64,000 bases of DNA from Linnemannia hyalina (GCA_019671135.1 JAHRHY010000012.1:1-64000); one strand, 5' to 3'; numbered from the stretch's first letter, positions 43,900 to 56,608 are shown. Numbers and translations: made by a program. The notes: generated from the letters alone by a model not told the origin.

Positions 43900-46800
43900 A
43901 AATCAATCTGATCGATCACAAGGCAGAGTCACCAACGGTGCAGGCCGTTAGATACATCATCGATAATTTCTCTGGCGCCCTGGGTAACAACATCTTCCTA
44001 TCACACCCACAACAACCATAACAATCCCAACCAACGCGCCCCCGCGTAAACTCAGAAGACTCAGCCGTTCGCAACTATAGCCTCATCGCCTATTCTCCCA
44101 TCTGCTATTTCAACCAACCACACAGCGGCGGCTATTGCAACACCCTCGCAGAATATCGACATACCGCGCAGAAGCTGCTTTGTGTTCCGCCGCACCTTGA
44201 ACTGCTCAGGATCCGTATCGTTGTCTCCTCCACCAGGAAGAAAACGCGAATTTATGACAACCCCGACCTCACCAGTCCTTACAATCCTTACGCCATCACT
44301 GTGGCCCTTCTTCATATCAAGAGCTCCTACGAGGAATTCAGACCGTTTGTTGCGCTCAAGGCTGTGCCCCCACCCCCGAGGACGTCAGAACATCTCAACA
44401 GGACGATTCGCCGTCCTTTGGTCAAGCCCGTCCCGCACTCCTGAGTCAAGCCGGATCGTCAAACATGGTCCAACCTCTTCCCTATGAAACGCCTCAACCA
44501 GACTGTCCTCCGGAGTCGTCCTTGGAGCCGGTCTACCACATCGCACGATATCGTGCCATCGACAGAAAAGGTGCCTGTAACACCAAGAAGGAGAGAGAAC
44601 AGCTCCAGAACATCATCTAGCCCGAGCAAGGATACAAAACCTTCCAGGACATTTGATATGTGTCTGAAACTATCAGGCACCAGTGCAGTGGTGAGATATG
44701 ATATGTAGGTATGGTAAATGGCGCGTATACTGACTCAACGTATTTACTGGATTGTTTTTTACATACAGCTGGAGCTACTTGCGCACTGCAGTCGAGAACA
44801 ACGTTTGAGGTATCATACTCCTAATGGCTAAGAAGGCTCCTGATAGCGGAAAGAAGGGGAAGGGCAAAGGCAGAAAAAGCAAGACCAGAAAGGGGCAAAA
44901 CCAAGAATCCGGATATGGACAAATCGAAGTGGGACCTCAGGAATAAGATGATGGGAGCCACAAAAATGACTAAAGGTCTACGCAAGCAGACTACTTAAGC
45001 AATCCAGAACCACTACCAGAACAACAAAGTCATATACACAGACACAGACACAGACACAGACACAGACACAGACATATATTTTTCTGCAAGCGCTCAACCC
45101 GACCAAGACCGAGCTTATGGGCCGATTCCGTACAGTGGTTGATATGGGCTGTGACAAGCTGTGGGACCCGGCGATTTTAGATGTACAGGAGGAACTGACC
45201 GGCGTCACTGGAGAACTGGCGGACCTATGGAACGGAATGTGGCCGGGGTCGGAAAGAAGCTTGTAGAGAAGCGTGATGCTTTGTCGGATTATACCCTGGA
45301 GATGTGTTCCTTGACCCTGCAGGCACTGTCCTGGTAATGGTCAAACATGTCGAGTACTCATGAGGTTTATGAGACTATACACTCGATATTAGAGCATTCT
45401 GACATATCATGTGTTTGTGCGTCATTTTTGTAGATCATACAAGGAATTCTGCACGACGAGAGTCGAGCCTTTGAGATTGCCAGGATCCTTCGGGGGACTT
45501 TCAGGCTCGAGACACCAACATGCCACAGAACGACAGCGTAATGGGCATCAAGGCTAGGGTTATCACCTCCGAGACCCAAGAGCGCTTCAAGAATCCAACG
45601 AAGTATGGAACAAATCGGATGAAGATTGTTTGCTCGACCAGTACCATCTTTCAAACATATCCGCCAACATACTCGGGACAAAGTCCGAGGCCTACAATCT
45701 CAAGCACCTGCCACGCAAGCGGGGCAAAGGTACGACTCCGAAAGATGGCGACGACTCAATCGGGCATCTAGGATGAAGGACAATCCTCTCAGCAATGGAG
45801 AGCACCCTCGGTATGGACCACCTCGGCAGGTCCCCCGCTGCCACTTCGACAGAAACGACCACACGCACCCGATTCTGATAAGGTTCCTGTGAATCGACTG
45901 ACGTTGTGGAGGATGCTGCAGAAGTATTGGTTATGGACATAAATTGGGATTACATCACATCCGGAGGCCAACCCGACTGCAGTCATTGGGATGGCAATGT
46001 TGGATACGGCGCTGAGGAGGGCGACACTGATGGTTCGTACTCTAATCGATCTGAGATGTTTCAGAACTACTGATGATTCCCAAGGACCTGAGTCAGACTT
46101 GTACAGAGATATTTAGGGAGGCTGCGAAAGAGACTAACAACCTATGTCCTGGAGCGATCTACATCAAGCTGTTAGATTACACGCTAAGGATTCTGCTACG
46201 ACTTCACCAGGCCCCAAGAAGAAAACGAGCGCATTACGAGCGACGTCGAGCCAAGGCGATCCAGGAGGCAGATAGGGTGAAGTCTACTGATCAGAAGCAC
46301 ACTGCTGGATACAAGACTGCGTGTCCAAGATGGCAGCCCTTTTTGACGACCTAGATCGAGCGCTAGACCTCACGGATGCCGCCGAGGTGAGGCGGAAGGT
46401 TGAGACTATTTACGGAGCACAGCCTTCACAAACCAACTCTGGTGGAGCGGGTCGTCAAGGCTCAGTTGGACAAGATCGACATTGGTCAGCCCGATAACTT
46501 CATAATATCTCTTGTTACGGCACAGGGTCTGTATTACAACAAAACATTATTCTTGCAAATGGTATTTTGCATCTCTGTAATCTAGACACTGTCTTCAGGC
46601 ATCGTCTGAAGGCTTTGCAGGTACACACCCGGCGAGTTCTTCAAGACCCTAACTCGGTCCGGATACTACCACTACAGCGGAAACAATCCGTGAGCGCGCG
46701 TTCAACAAGTCTAAATTCCCTGAGATGGAGTATGAGACTGCCGCCAAGATAGTGAACGCGCTCCGACTATTCGTCGCCAAAAGCCAGGCTGCTCCAGCAG

Positions 46801-47168
46801 GCGAATCCGGCTTCCGTCACCCTTCGCGGTCCGTTATTCTGTTGACACCCTTTGCCATTATCGCCAACTCGACTTTGCAGACCGCTGTCTACCACAGGTT
46901 TACTAGGAGGATATGTCCCATCCCGTTAGGTACGTCAACGCACCCCTTGCTCCTCAATGCTGCAACCATCTACGAGGTGCTAGCTAGTCGTGGAATGAGC
47001 CATTTTGACGTTCTGGAGCCAGGTACCTCTGAACGAACTATCAAGTGGGCGCAACAGGCGGGAGACATCGCTGGGAGACAAGTAACTTTTGAAGCTATTT
47101 TCGACATGGAGAAGATTGGTCGAGTATGTCAGGATCATGGTCTTTCGCTTGCCCAGACGTTTCTATAA
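43900..47168 (+). pseudogene. Decayed gene of unknown family
   Basis: Protein-like segments appear in different plus-strand frames but do not join: about 44075-44400 (SLIAYSPICYFNQPHSGGY onward), 44470-44620, 45090-45260 (LNPTKTELMGRFRTVVDMG), 45900-46070, 46320-46470 and 46690-47168. Near 46685 a single missing base separates SGYYHYSGNN from TIRERAFNKSKFPEMEYE, a clear frameshift. The last segment ends LAQTFL and stop at 47168. I do not recognise the family. It may be a host gene that died or a rare transposon gene, since no terminal repeats were found. Confidence 0.5.
45035..45074 (+). repeat. ACACAG-type hexamer microsatellite
   Basis: About six tandem copies of the hexamer CAGACA within the decayed gene. 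Confidence 0.85.
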
Positions 47169-47761
47169 TAAAGACAAACTGAACTTAGTAGAGAGGGAAA
47201 TGAGTAGCAGACAAAAACATTCAACGTTACCCTCGCTTGTTATGCCATTGTCTGTCCAACACTCGCAAAAATAATAGTTCCAGATGCACACTTACGCTGA
47301 ACGTGTTCTTGTACAACTCTGCGCTTCTTGGCGGAAAGAGAGCCAATGACCTCGTTTTCTCCAACTTCGATATGCTGCTCCTTAGTGCTACTTGCTATTA
47401 TATCTGTGCTGCTAACGTTTGTTCTATCTAAAGTGCACACATTTCGCTGCTCCCCCAACCGTTGCGCTCATAAGCATTTGCACGAGGGAAACGAGGGAAC
47501 CGATTCTGGAGCGGACCGACTCTCAAGGTAAACAAGAGTATTTTTATTTAAAATCTCCAAAGACGGCAGACAAAGAAACGAAGAGGCAATTCATTATCAC
47601 TGTTGTCTTTTGCTTCTTTTTCTTCTTTCCTTCCTCTCTACATCGTCGGCCCTCTCACCTTTTCACATCTATCTCGCTCTCTCTCTCTCATACACCGCTC
47701 GTATTCCCTCCTCGTCCCTCGTCCCCCGAGCCGCACTCATAATCTAATAAGAATAATAGCC

Positions 47762-50465
47762 ATGGGTGAGTTGAAAACGATTCCTGCACTATGGAAGATC
47801 GCCTCCCTCGCCTTCCTCCCTTTTGTACCTCAGTCCCTCATTACCTCAAATAAGCAAACCTATTTCCCAGTCCTTCTACTTTCTTCTACTTCTTTCGCCT
47901 CGCCTCAGGTTGCGTGGAAAGCATCTACATTCGCGAAGCTGCAGCCTCCCCTCTCATCTCCATTTAGGAATCACCCTCTTAACATGCATTTCGAAATGAA
48001 TGAGAGAAGAATAAAGCTGAACTCCATACCAGGCTTCCTTGCTTCTACTAAGACTAACAAAGTTGGAGCTGATCGGATCATTGTTCCAGTTGCACCTTTA
48101 CTAACGTGCATCCCTTCCTGTCCGTATTCTCGGTTGTGCCGATCTTATAGCCGTTCCTGTTATTGCAGCTGCTGTCCCGGCAGCCATGTACGTCGGATCA
48201 AAGTTGGCGATTCCCCGCGATGCCAAACTGGCAAAGGGCCTCATTAATGCCAAGCTGGGCTACCGCACCTACGAAAAGAACGACACTATCAACATCGCCT
48301 ACCGATTCGAAGAGACCTGCAAGAAGCATCCCAACCGCGAGGCCCTTGTCTTCGAAGGTAGATCCTACACATTCCAGGACATTCAGCGAGGTAACTATGT
48401 TTTAAAACCAAGAGCATTTGTTCAAAGTGACAGGAACCATGAATCTTGAACACCTTCGATATACACTTTAAGAAGTCACCACGCTGACTGACAACATCAA
48501 TTAATGCGCATATCTACTATCATCGACTGCCTTGAATAGAGTCCAACAGGTTCGGCAATTGGCTTTTATCAAAGGGTGTCAAGAGAGGAGAGATCGTCGC
48601 GCTCTTCATGCAGAACAAGCCTGAGTTCCTCTTTTGTTGGCTCGGAATCAACAAAATCGGTGCAACAGGTGCCTTCATCAACACTAACCTCGCTGGCAAA
48701 CCCCTCACCCACTCCCTTCGGACCGCTACGGCCTCGATCTTGGTCATGGATGCAGAATTGCCAATCCCTATCAGTAATGTGCTTGGTGAGGTTATCGAGA
48801 TGGGATACAACGTCTATTCGTATGGGGGTCCGCAACAGCATGACTTTGCGACTCCTATTGACCTGTCTCTGGTCTCCGATTCTGCCCTGCCCAGAAGTCT
48901 CAGAAAGAAGACAACTGCGAACGATATTGCTATGCTGATCTACACATCCGGAACCACCGGCTTGCCAAAGGCTGGACGGTTCTCCCATGCCCGTGCGAAC
49001 GGTAACACTCTCTTTCGATATCCGACTGTTGAACAATTAGCCCCTGACGAGGAGCCGCGCATGACCATGACAACGACAACGACATGCATACAAATGGTCA
49101 AATTAAGTAATTATTGCCTTCATTCCTACTTTCTAGTTGCCGCACATTTTTGGACTTCATTCTACCACTTCAACGAGAACGACCGTCTTTACATTGCCCT
49201 GCCCCTTTATCACAGTGCAGGAGCTGTTCTCGGAATCTGCGTTGCCTGGGTGACTGGTGCCACTGTGGTCCTCGCCCGCAAATTCTCGACCTCATCGTTC
49301 TGGGATGAATGCAGATCCAACAAAGTCACCGTGATCCAGTATATTGGTGAGATCTGCCGCTATCTTCTCAACGCGCCTCCATCTCCCATGGATAAGACTC
49401 ACACCATCCGCATGGCTCACGGCAACGGTATGCGCCCTGATGTCTGGAACCGCTTCCGGGACCGCTTTGGTATTCCCCTAATCGGGGAATGGTATGCCAG
49501 TACCGAGGGCACTGGTATTTTGACCAACTACAACACCGGCCCCAACGGCGCTGGTGCTATCGGATACAGAGGAACACTTGCTCGGACAGTTGACAAAGGA
49601 TTGAAGATTGCCCGTTTTGACATCCAAACCGAGGAGTTGATCCGCAACAAGAACGGTCGCTGCATTGAGGTAACAACTGCTTATTTTCTGCTGCAGGCAC
49701 CATGCTTTGAGGTCATCATTCACATAACTAACACCTTTCTCCTCGTCTCGCTCGATGATAGTGCGCCGCTGATGAACCTGGTGAGCTATTGACCATTATT
49801 GACTCTTCAGACCCCACTCGTGCCTTCCAGGGATATCACAAGAATGCTAGTGCCAACTCCAAGAAGGTTGTGACAGATGCATTCAAAGTTGGTATGTCGT
49901 TTATTGTTCCATTTCTGATGGTATATATGTGCAGCTACAACATGATGGGAAATTAACGTTTGAATGTTGTTTTGTATCTGTAGGTGACCAGTACTTTCGC
50001 ACAGGAGATATTCTTCGTCGCGACGCAGATGGCTACTTTTATTTCGGGGACCGCGTAGGCGATACTTTCCGCTGGAAATCAGAGAATGTGTCCACGGCGG
50101 AGGTGTCTGAGGTCCTTTCAACTTATCCCGATTGCATTGAAGTCAACATCTATGGAGTCCAGATCCCAGGTCACGATGGTCGTGCAGGGATGGCGGCGAT
50201 CGTCTCGAAGGGGACTATGAACTGGGATGACTTTGCCAAGTTTGCGCTCAAGAACCTCCCCAAATACTCCGTCCCGATCTTCATCCGCAAGGTGCCTGAG
50301 ATGGAGATTACAGGAACGTTTAAGCAGAGGAAGATCGAGCTGGTGAACGAGGGTATGGACCCTACGAAGATCAAGGACGAGATGCTTTGGCTCGACGGCC
50401 ACTCCTACAAGCCCTTCAAGAGCCCCGAGCATAGCCGTGTAGTTAGCGGTCAAGCAAAGCTGTAG
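47762..50465 (+). CDS. FAT1: Very-long-chain acyl-CoA synthetase / fatty acid transporter (FATP/Fat1 family)
   Basis: Activates long and very long fatty acids to acyl-CoA and couples this to uptake or peroxisomal import. Six exons: 47762-47765, 48151-48390, 48540-49001, 49137-49669, 49762-49891 and 49984-50465, total 616 aa. Exon 1 is only ATGG: the next base begins GTGAGT, and the acceptor at 48150 restores M-A-V-P-V. The branch point CTAAC at about 48103 supports this 385-nt intron. A hydrophobic N-terminus is followed by the AMP-binding motif IYTSGTTGLPKA (about 215) and the FATP signature GDTFRWKSENVSTAEV (about 482). The protein ends AKL, a type-1 peroxisomal targeting signal. Paralogue identity (Fat1 versus other FATP) is not certain. 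Confidence 0.92.
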
Positions 50466-50594
50466 ACCTTTTGAAAGTAATAGACCTTAAGGGGAGCTGT
50501 AGTTTATTCTGCGCCACTGGAAAAAAAACATTAAAAAGTCAAGAGGACACTGTGAATGAATCTACCCACACACTCTTGCTCTGTTGCCCCAACC

Positions 50595-52170
50595 ATGCCG
50601 CCCAAAAAACTGACTGGAGAGAAGAAGAAGATCGTCGAGGACAAGACCTTCGGTCTGAAGAACAAGAACAAGTCCGCAAAGGTCGGACGCTATGTCGAGA
50701 CCGTCAAGAACCAGGCCATGCACGCTGGACAATCCAGGAAAGATATGGTACTTGTCACTTCTTTTAAAGATTCGATTGGGTGTGAAATGTTGTGTTCATC
50801 AAAGGCATCAATGCGGCGATGACGGCAACAAGGCTAATCATCACTTTACTTTCTATATAACGACCTTTTGGGCTTTCGACACCCTTCTTAATTCCTGAAC
50901 GTACACCCGGGATCATTTCATGTTCCGTATCCATTCTGCAACTCCCCCACTCGACAACCTCGACCCGACTTTGACGAACCTCTTCTCGCCTCTTCTCTGC
51001 ATTGTCAATCGACTGTGAATGAAATCAACAACAGGTTGAGAGAGAGCGTGAGAAGCAGGCAATTATTGACCGCAAGCGTGCCGAACAGGCCAAGAAGGAG
51101 GAATTGGGAGACCTGTTCAAGCCTATTCAGGTTCAACAGAAGGTGCCTTTTGGAGTTAACCCTAAGACCATCCTCTGTGCCTTCCACAAGGCCGGTACCT
51201 GCACAAAGGGAGACCGGTGCAAGTTCTCGCACGACTTGAACATTGAGCGCAAGGCGACCAAGAGGGATCTTTACACCGATAACCGTGATGAAGAAATGAA
51301 GAATGGTAGGCCTGTGTTTTTGTTGCTGTTTCTAGACGTTTCAGTTAGGAGATACAAACGGCTCATTTCCTTTCACTTTGCATATTTTTTTAATAGATAC
51401 CATGGATAAGTGGGATCAGGCAAAGCTGGAGTCCGTTGTCACTTCAAAGTCCAAGGGAGGACCTGTTGCCACCACCACCACCGACATTGTGTGCAAGTAC
51501 TTCTTGGAAGCTATCGAAAATCAAAAGTATGGATGGTTCTGGGATTGTCCCAATGGAGGTAAGAAACGGACCCTTTATTTTTAATGTCCTTGTTTAGAGG
51601 GACGGGTGGTGTGATCAGAATTGTATTGTGCCCATGTGAGACCCATTGCTTAACCAATTTTTCCTTGTCACGTATGCAATAGGCACACAGTGCAAATACC
51701 GCCATGCTTTGCCACCTGGCTTCATTTTGAAGACCAAGGCAGAGCTGAGAGCTGAGGCGAACAAGGAGGTGATCTCGATCGAAGAGTTTTTGGAGAAAGA
51801 GCGCCACAAGTTGGGCAAGAACCTGACACCTGTCACAGTTGAATCGTTTGCGGCTTGGAAGAAGACCCGTGCGGAACGTGTGGAGCAGGAGGAGCAGGCC
51901 AAGCGCAAGGCCAAGGAGGCTGCTTACAAGGCTGGAAAGATGCTGCAGTTCTCCGGAAGAGAACTGTTCGACTTCAATCCCGAGATTGCTGGTGCTGACG
52001 ACGACGATGGCGACGATGTGTTTGATTTCTCGGCATACTCAAGGAACGTTGATCAGGATGAGACGCCTGAGGAGCTCGAGGCACGGATCACTCGCGATAT
52101 GGCCAATGTCAAGGTTGACGATGAGTTGTTTGCGGGCGAGGAGGATGTTGATGTCAGCGATGACGAGTAA
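50595..52170 (+). CDS. TMA46: CCCH zinc-finger protein ZC3H15/Tma46 (DRG family regulatory protein 1)
   Basis: A cytoplasmic, ribosome-associated partner that binds and stabilises the GTPase DRG1/Rbg1. Four exons: 50595-50747, 51035-51305, 51397-51558 and 51683-52170, total 357 aa, phases consistent. It starts [12 protein letters not shown]. Two CCCH fingers lie in the middle: C-x7-C-x5-C-x3-H ([19 protein letters not shown]) and a second with long first spacing, split by an intron (CKYF...DCPNGG and CKYRH). A DFRP-type region with [10 protein letters not shown] and VESFAAWK, a Lys/Glu helix and an acidic C-terminus ([11 protein letters not shown]) follow. It sits 129 bp after the FAT1 stop, same strand. 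AATAAA-like signals occur at 52209-52227. Confidence 0.94.
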
Positions 52171-52245
52171 TTATGTACGCCAGAGGAAGGAGACCATCAC
52201 CAAATATCAATAAAGCATAAATAAATAGGACCAGACCAAGTGCAC

Positions 52246-52291
<46 letters not shown>

Positions 52292-52986
52292 TCGCATTCA
52301 TACACACACGCGCGCAGTTTTCCATTTCATTTCTTTCATTCTTTCAAGCCCACACACATACATACCACAATCATCACAAGCACTCCATCGATCCATGTCA
52401 AAGCCATATATTATCCTTTACTACCAAGAGGCATCTTGTGCAGAGAAAGTGGTGGTCGCATTGAGGGTCATTAGCCTCCCCTGGTACTCTGTCCCCACAG
52501 GCCCCATGGAGCATCGACCGTGCGTCCTTTCTGTCGAGTGTACCAACTGACAAAGTAACATTGCAGCCCATTTGTCTCCCTCTGCGCGATCTCACCTCTT
52601 TGTATGGCTTCGTCTTTCTTGACTTGCAACAGCCTTTGCTAAAATAGATTGTTAGATCAATTGGCGCAAGGATATCATCGGATTCCTGTGATGCAAATCG
52701 GCAATAACGTCTATTGCTACACAGCATTGATCCTGTAGGAACTTGGACGAAGATGCCTCTGAAACAACTCAAAAACATCTCTTCGTCAACGTTCGGGACC
52801 AAACGCCATGGGCAAAAGGCGAGTCCTCAATCAGCTGACTTTGGGAGCCCGGCTACAGCTCTCAGGGGGACGAATCCGTCAATACCTTTTTTCTTCAAGG
52901 TAAAGGGACGACCCGTGTGAGCCCAAGAGACCCTTGTTGCTTTGTGGGCGCGTTCAAGTGATCTAGGTGTGCTCCTCCTCCAACTC
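52171..52986. other. Intergenic with CT microsatellite
   Basis: A (CT)n tract runs at about 52247-52289. A minus frame 52398-52802 shows no recognisable family, and I do not call a gene. Confidence 0.45.
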
Positions 52987-53600
52987 CTAGATGACCCTGT
53001 TGCCTCTCCTTTCCATAATATCCATGCGCCTCAGGCCCAGCAGAGTTTCGATGACTGCTCGATCAGTCACTCGAGTATCGCTCTGCTCGCCTGGGCACCG
53101 CTGTTTCCTGTGTTCTGCTACGGCTCGTCCGCAGAGGCGCTCGTCCTCTCGAGGTTTCCGCCCATAGATCTGTTGCCACCTGTGGGACTGTGTCCACTGT
53201 GCCCTCTGGTCCTTGGTGGTGCATGTGCGCTTCATTCTATTGGTGATGCTGTTTTATTCCTCCCACCTGATGGTCCTCTCGCAACGTGGCTTCCATAAGT
53301 GCTCCTTATCCTCCTTCTCGACATATCGGCAAAAGTGACGGCTTACGTGCTGGGCAATGCTCTCTGCTACGTCCTTGAACACCTTGCTCCACTGCGTAGC
53401 TAGGACCTTCAACACTAGGCCCCGGTAGATGTGGCTGGCTGTCCACGCTCGGGATGTGTTGTTCTGGCTCCTCCTCCTCTTCCTCGTCTGGCCTCCTGAT
53501 CGCCTGCCACAGCGCCTTGCGGAGCTTGCTGGTTCTTGGTATCCTCCATACGGTCTCGGGGGTAGCTATTTTCGTGCTCTAGAGCAGGTAAATATCCATC
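52987..53600 (-). pseudogene. Old LINE C-terminal relic
   Basis: Minus-strand translation with frame changes gives WSKVFKDVAESIAQHV, then HLWKPRCERTIRWEE and CPGEQSDTRVTDRAVIETLL...DIMER. This parallels WSAVFRTPMSIAKTV, IWKPRCSATIAWEQ and CPGATKDPRAADERLLESLL...SMMER of the LINE at 61909-63807. It is a related but distinct, older lineage. Confidence 0.65.
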
Positions 53601-54888
53601 CCGAGAACGGGTCTTTGGAAAAGCTCGAGGTCTTCATGCACTTTCCTCGCATTATTGTTCCGATTGGAAAGGCTGCGCTCTGAGCACTGATGTTGATGTT
53701 GATGTAGATTGTAAATAACATAGTGAAAGCCGCTCAAAATCGACTAGAGGTAAGGCGTGGGGACGCGACCAAAGCCTGCCCAATTCTACTGGTGAGCTCT
53801 GGTAGCAGGAGTGTGTGTAGGTGCGTCCTGGCAAGCTGACTGATGCGGTGGCTTGTCATATAGTTGGGTGAGATAGAAAGAAACAAAATATCGTAGGCTA
53901 TGGGTGGAGTGTGTCAACAGCGCTACGGGGCTATACACAAGTGCGCACGTAGGGTAAGTAATTTTCGACGATATCCATTTCCGCTTTCTTTATTTTAGTT
54001 CTTGAGAACTCAGAAGGTATTTAAGATGCGCGCACAGTCGGGGCCAAGATCCGACTAGTCGCAAAAAAGGTATTCTGAGTGCTATGGTAAACTAAACAGG
54101 GAGATAAGGCATTTACGAAATAAAAACGAAGAGAAAAAAAAATAGGCGGTTGAGGTGAAGATGCTAAAATAATGATATAGAACTGGGTCAAAGCAAAAAA
54201 ATATATGTAAAGAAATGGGCGTTTTTGCTCAATTGAGAAACCAAGCGGAAGAATAAACAATTCGACGGGTTGGTTTGCGGCTGTTGAAGCGGCCTTGTCC
54301 TTTGAAATCGCATTTGAAGCGATAGCATTGAAAATTCACGTCTCTTCGGTGAAGAAAAGGCCTTGGCGGTGTGAAGAAAGGACGAAGTCAAGAGTATAAA
54401 ACTGGTAAACAAACAAACGAAGGTAACAAGACGTACGCAAAAGATGTGTTAAAAAAGACGAATTGACAGGCGATGTGTTGAATAGAGTAAAGAAAAACAA
54501 AAGAAAAAGAAAAATAAAAGGGTTGATAAAAACAAAGGATGGCGAACGGTGCAAGGTCGAGCTTCGGCGTAAAGATGGGGTCGATAATAACAAAAAGATA
54601 TATCGTAACCAAGTGGGCTGGAAAGAAAGTGGACCAATTGCTTCAAAAAAGAGAAAAAGTTGTTGCCGAGACGGGGGTTATTGTTTTCATAAGATGTCGG
54701 AATGTCCTGTTGAAGGTTTCCATTGTATGTTGTCGTCCATGCTATACGCAAACGGATCGGTGAAGAGAGAAAAAAGAGAAGAGAGGGACCGATACATGCA
54801 AGATCGATTTCAGCTTCAGGACGAGCTCCCATTCAAGGGGTCGTCAATGGGGTTGGGTAGTTTAAAAGAAGACGTGGGAGGCCTCATC
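53601..54888. other. Intergenic and 3' region of the zinc-finger gene
   Basis: No gene recognised. The A-rich plus strand from 54050 to 54700 probably includes the 3' untranslated region of the minus-strand transcription factor. Confidence 0.45.
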
Positions 54889-56058
54889 TCAGGTGGCCAA
54901 TCCGTCGTTGTCGGAGCAGGAGCCCTTGACAGCGAGGTGGCGACGGAGACCGTCTTGTCGGGAGAAGGGCTTAAGGCACTTTGTGCAGGCAAAGTTACGC
55001 TCGCCCTTGTGGACGGAAGCCTCGTGGCGCTGGAGGTCATGCTTGCGAGAGAAGGCCTTGCCGCATTCGGCGTCAGAGCAGATAAAGGGGCGGGCTTGCT
55101 CAGGGTCGTGGGTCTTCTCGTGAGTGTGCAGGTTGAAGAGACGGGCAAAGCGACGGTCACATCCGGAATGGTTGCAGGAGAAGCGCTTGGTGGCAGTAGC
55201 CTTGGTGGCAGCTGTGATAGCGGTGAGCCCGATGGTCTTCTTGACGGGTGATAAGGCGGCAGTGGAGGCTTTGCGTTTTAAACCAGAGACCAAGGCAGCT
55301 GAGCGAGAGTGAACAAATTGGTCATCCTCCTCGTCGTCATCGGTGGCCATGCTGTCGTGGTCAAAGTGAGTAGCGACGGCCTTGACGGGCGAGGGGGGGG
55401 CCGAAAGGAGGTCAGAGATACCAGGCGAGGGCAGAGTGAACTGCTGGTCAAAGGGCAAGAGCATGTTGGGGGCAATCGAGTAGACTTGGTCGAAAGAGGT
55501 GTCGAAGGCAAAGTCGGGGAAGAGCGAGGAGAAGCCGGCGGTGTGGGAGGCAACGGCAAACTTGGAGTGGGCAGACTCGAGACCAAAGTCAAGGTAAGGG
55601 GTCTCGAGGGCGACAGCGTCGACGAGGGCTGGAGTGTCGAGGTAAGGGGAGAAGGGGGTGTTGAGGAGCGACAACTGAGGGGTCAGAGTCGAGTCATCAA
55701 AGAGGGCATCGAAGCCGAGCGCAGCGCCGCGGGCAGCGGGGGCGGATACGAGGTCGATGGAGGGAGTCTGCGGGGTGCAAAGGGGATTGGTAGTCAAGAA
55801 GGCAGCAGCGGCAGCGTTGTTTCCAGCAGGAGTAGCCTTTTTGTTCACGGCAACGGCAGGGTTGAAGAGCGGGTAGTCGAAGGAGGACTCGTCGGCGGCG
55901 TCGTAGAGACAGAAGTCCTGACTGATGGTGTTGATGGGGGCAGACATTGAGAAGAGGGTGTGGAAGAGGGCGGATTCGGCAGAGTCAGAGGGTGAGACAG
56001 AAGTGGCAGAGGCAGAAGAGAAGGTAGAAGAGTTGTTGATGGAGGTGTTGGTAAACAT
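54889..56058 (-). CDS. C2H2 zinc-finger transcription factor (Crz1/Msn2-like finger block)
   Basis: A nuclear DNA-binding regulator of 389 aa in one exon, start ATG 56058. The N-terminal 280 residues are Ser/Ala/Pro/Phe-rich and disordered, typical of an activation region. Three fingers are at the C-terminus: C-x4-C-x12-H-x3-H (CNHSGCDRRFARLFNLHTH), C-x4-C-x12-H-x4-H (CSDAECGKAFSRKHDLQRH) and CTKCLKPFSRQDGLRRH, whose last ligand is Cys (KGSC) instead of His. Basic stretches ahead of the fingers may act as a nuclear signal. The finger layout is shared by many fungal factors, including Crz1-like proteins, so the exact orthologue is open. The upstream region is pyrimidine-rich on the minus strand. 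Confidence 0.85.
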   Translation of the reverse strand: MFTNTSINNSSTFSSASATSVSPSDSAESALFHTLFSMSAPINTISQDFCLYDAADESSFDYPLFNPAVAVNKKATPAGNNAAAAAFLTTNPLCTPQTPSIDLVSAPAARGAALGFDALFDDSTLTPQLSLLNTPFSPYLDTPALVDAVALETPYLDFGLESAHSKFAVASHTAGFSSLFPDFAFDTSFDQVYSIAPNMLLPFDQQFTLPSPGISDLLSAPPSPVKAVATHFDHDSMATDDDEEDDQFVHSRSAALVSGLKRKASTAALSPVKKTIGLTAITAATKATATKRFSCNHSGCDRRFARLFNLHTHEKTHDPEQARPFICSDAECGKAFSRKHDLQRHEASVHKGERNFACTKCLKPFSRQDGLRRHLAVKGSCSDNDGLAT

Positions 56059-56567
56059 AGAAGGTGAAGAAGAGTGGTGAGAAAGTAAAGAAGTGTATGA
56101 GTGAATGGTGGAGAGGTTGGCAGATTTTTTTTGTTAAGGTTGCTTGTAGTTGGAAGTGAGAGAGTAGAGGAGTGGAAGGAAAGAGAAGAAGAGAAGAGAG
56201 AAGAAAAGGAAAAGAAATCTAAATATGGGGAGATAGCGAAATAGGAGGGGAAAAAAATCTTTTCCTGCTGTTTTCCTTCCCTCTCATCGCATCCATCCCC
56301 TTTACTGCGGCCCTTTCTTGGTCGGATAAGGTTTCAAGGCATAGAAAACCAGACGCCGCTCTACCAGAGATTAATAATGAGCTGGAAAAAAACCCTCAGA
56401 TAGTCTACATTCATGTACACAGGACATGGCCGAGAGCAGTGTTTTTGCCACTGGTCTGCGTCGACTCTCATCTTTGACAAACTCAATTCACCCTTCCCTT
56501 CACCCTTCCCTTCACTCCTCACTTCTTCTCTCTCGCTCTCTCTCTTTCTCTCTCTCTCTTTCTCTCT

Positions 56568-56608
<41 letters not shown>

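Noticed and set aside
47603..48247. 214-codon frame reading through the first intron of the FATP gene
   Set aside because: The frame differs from that of exon 2 and crosses a strong GTGAGT donor and a CTAAC branch point; the spliced version gives a family-like N-terminus.
52240..52464. Frames and apparent repeats in the CT tract after ZC3H15
   Set aside because: Simple-sequence translation only (Ser/Leu runs).
54463..55251. 262-codon plus-strand frame opposite the zinc-finger gene
   Set aside because: It is the antisense shadow of the C2H2 coding exon and 3' region, and the minus strand has the recognisable domain.
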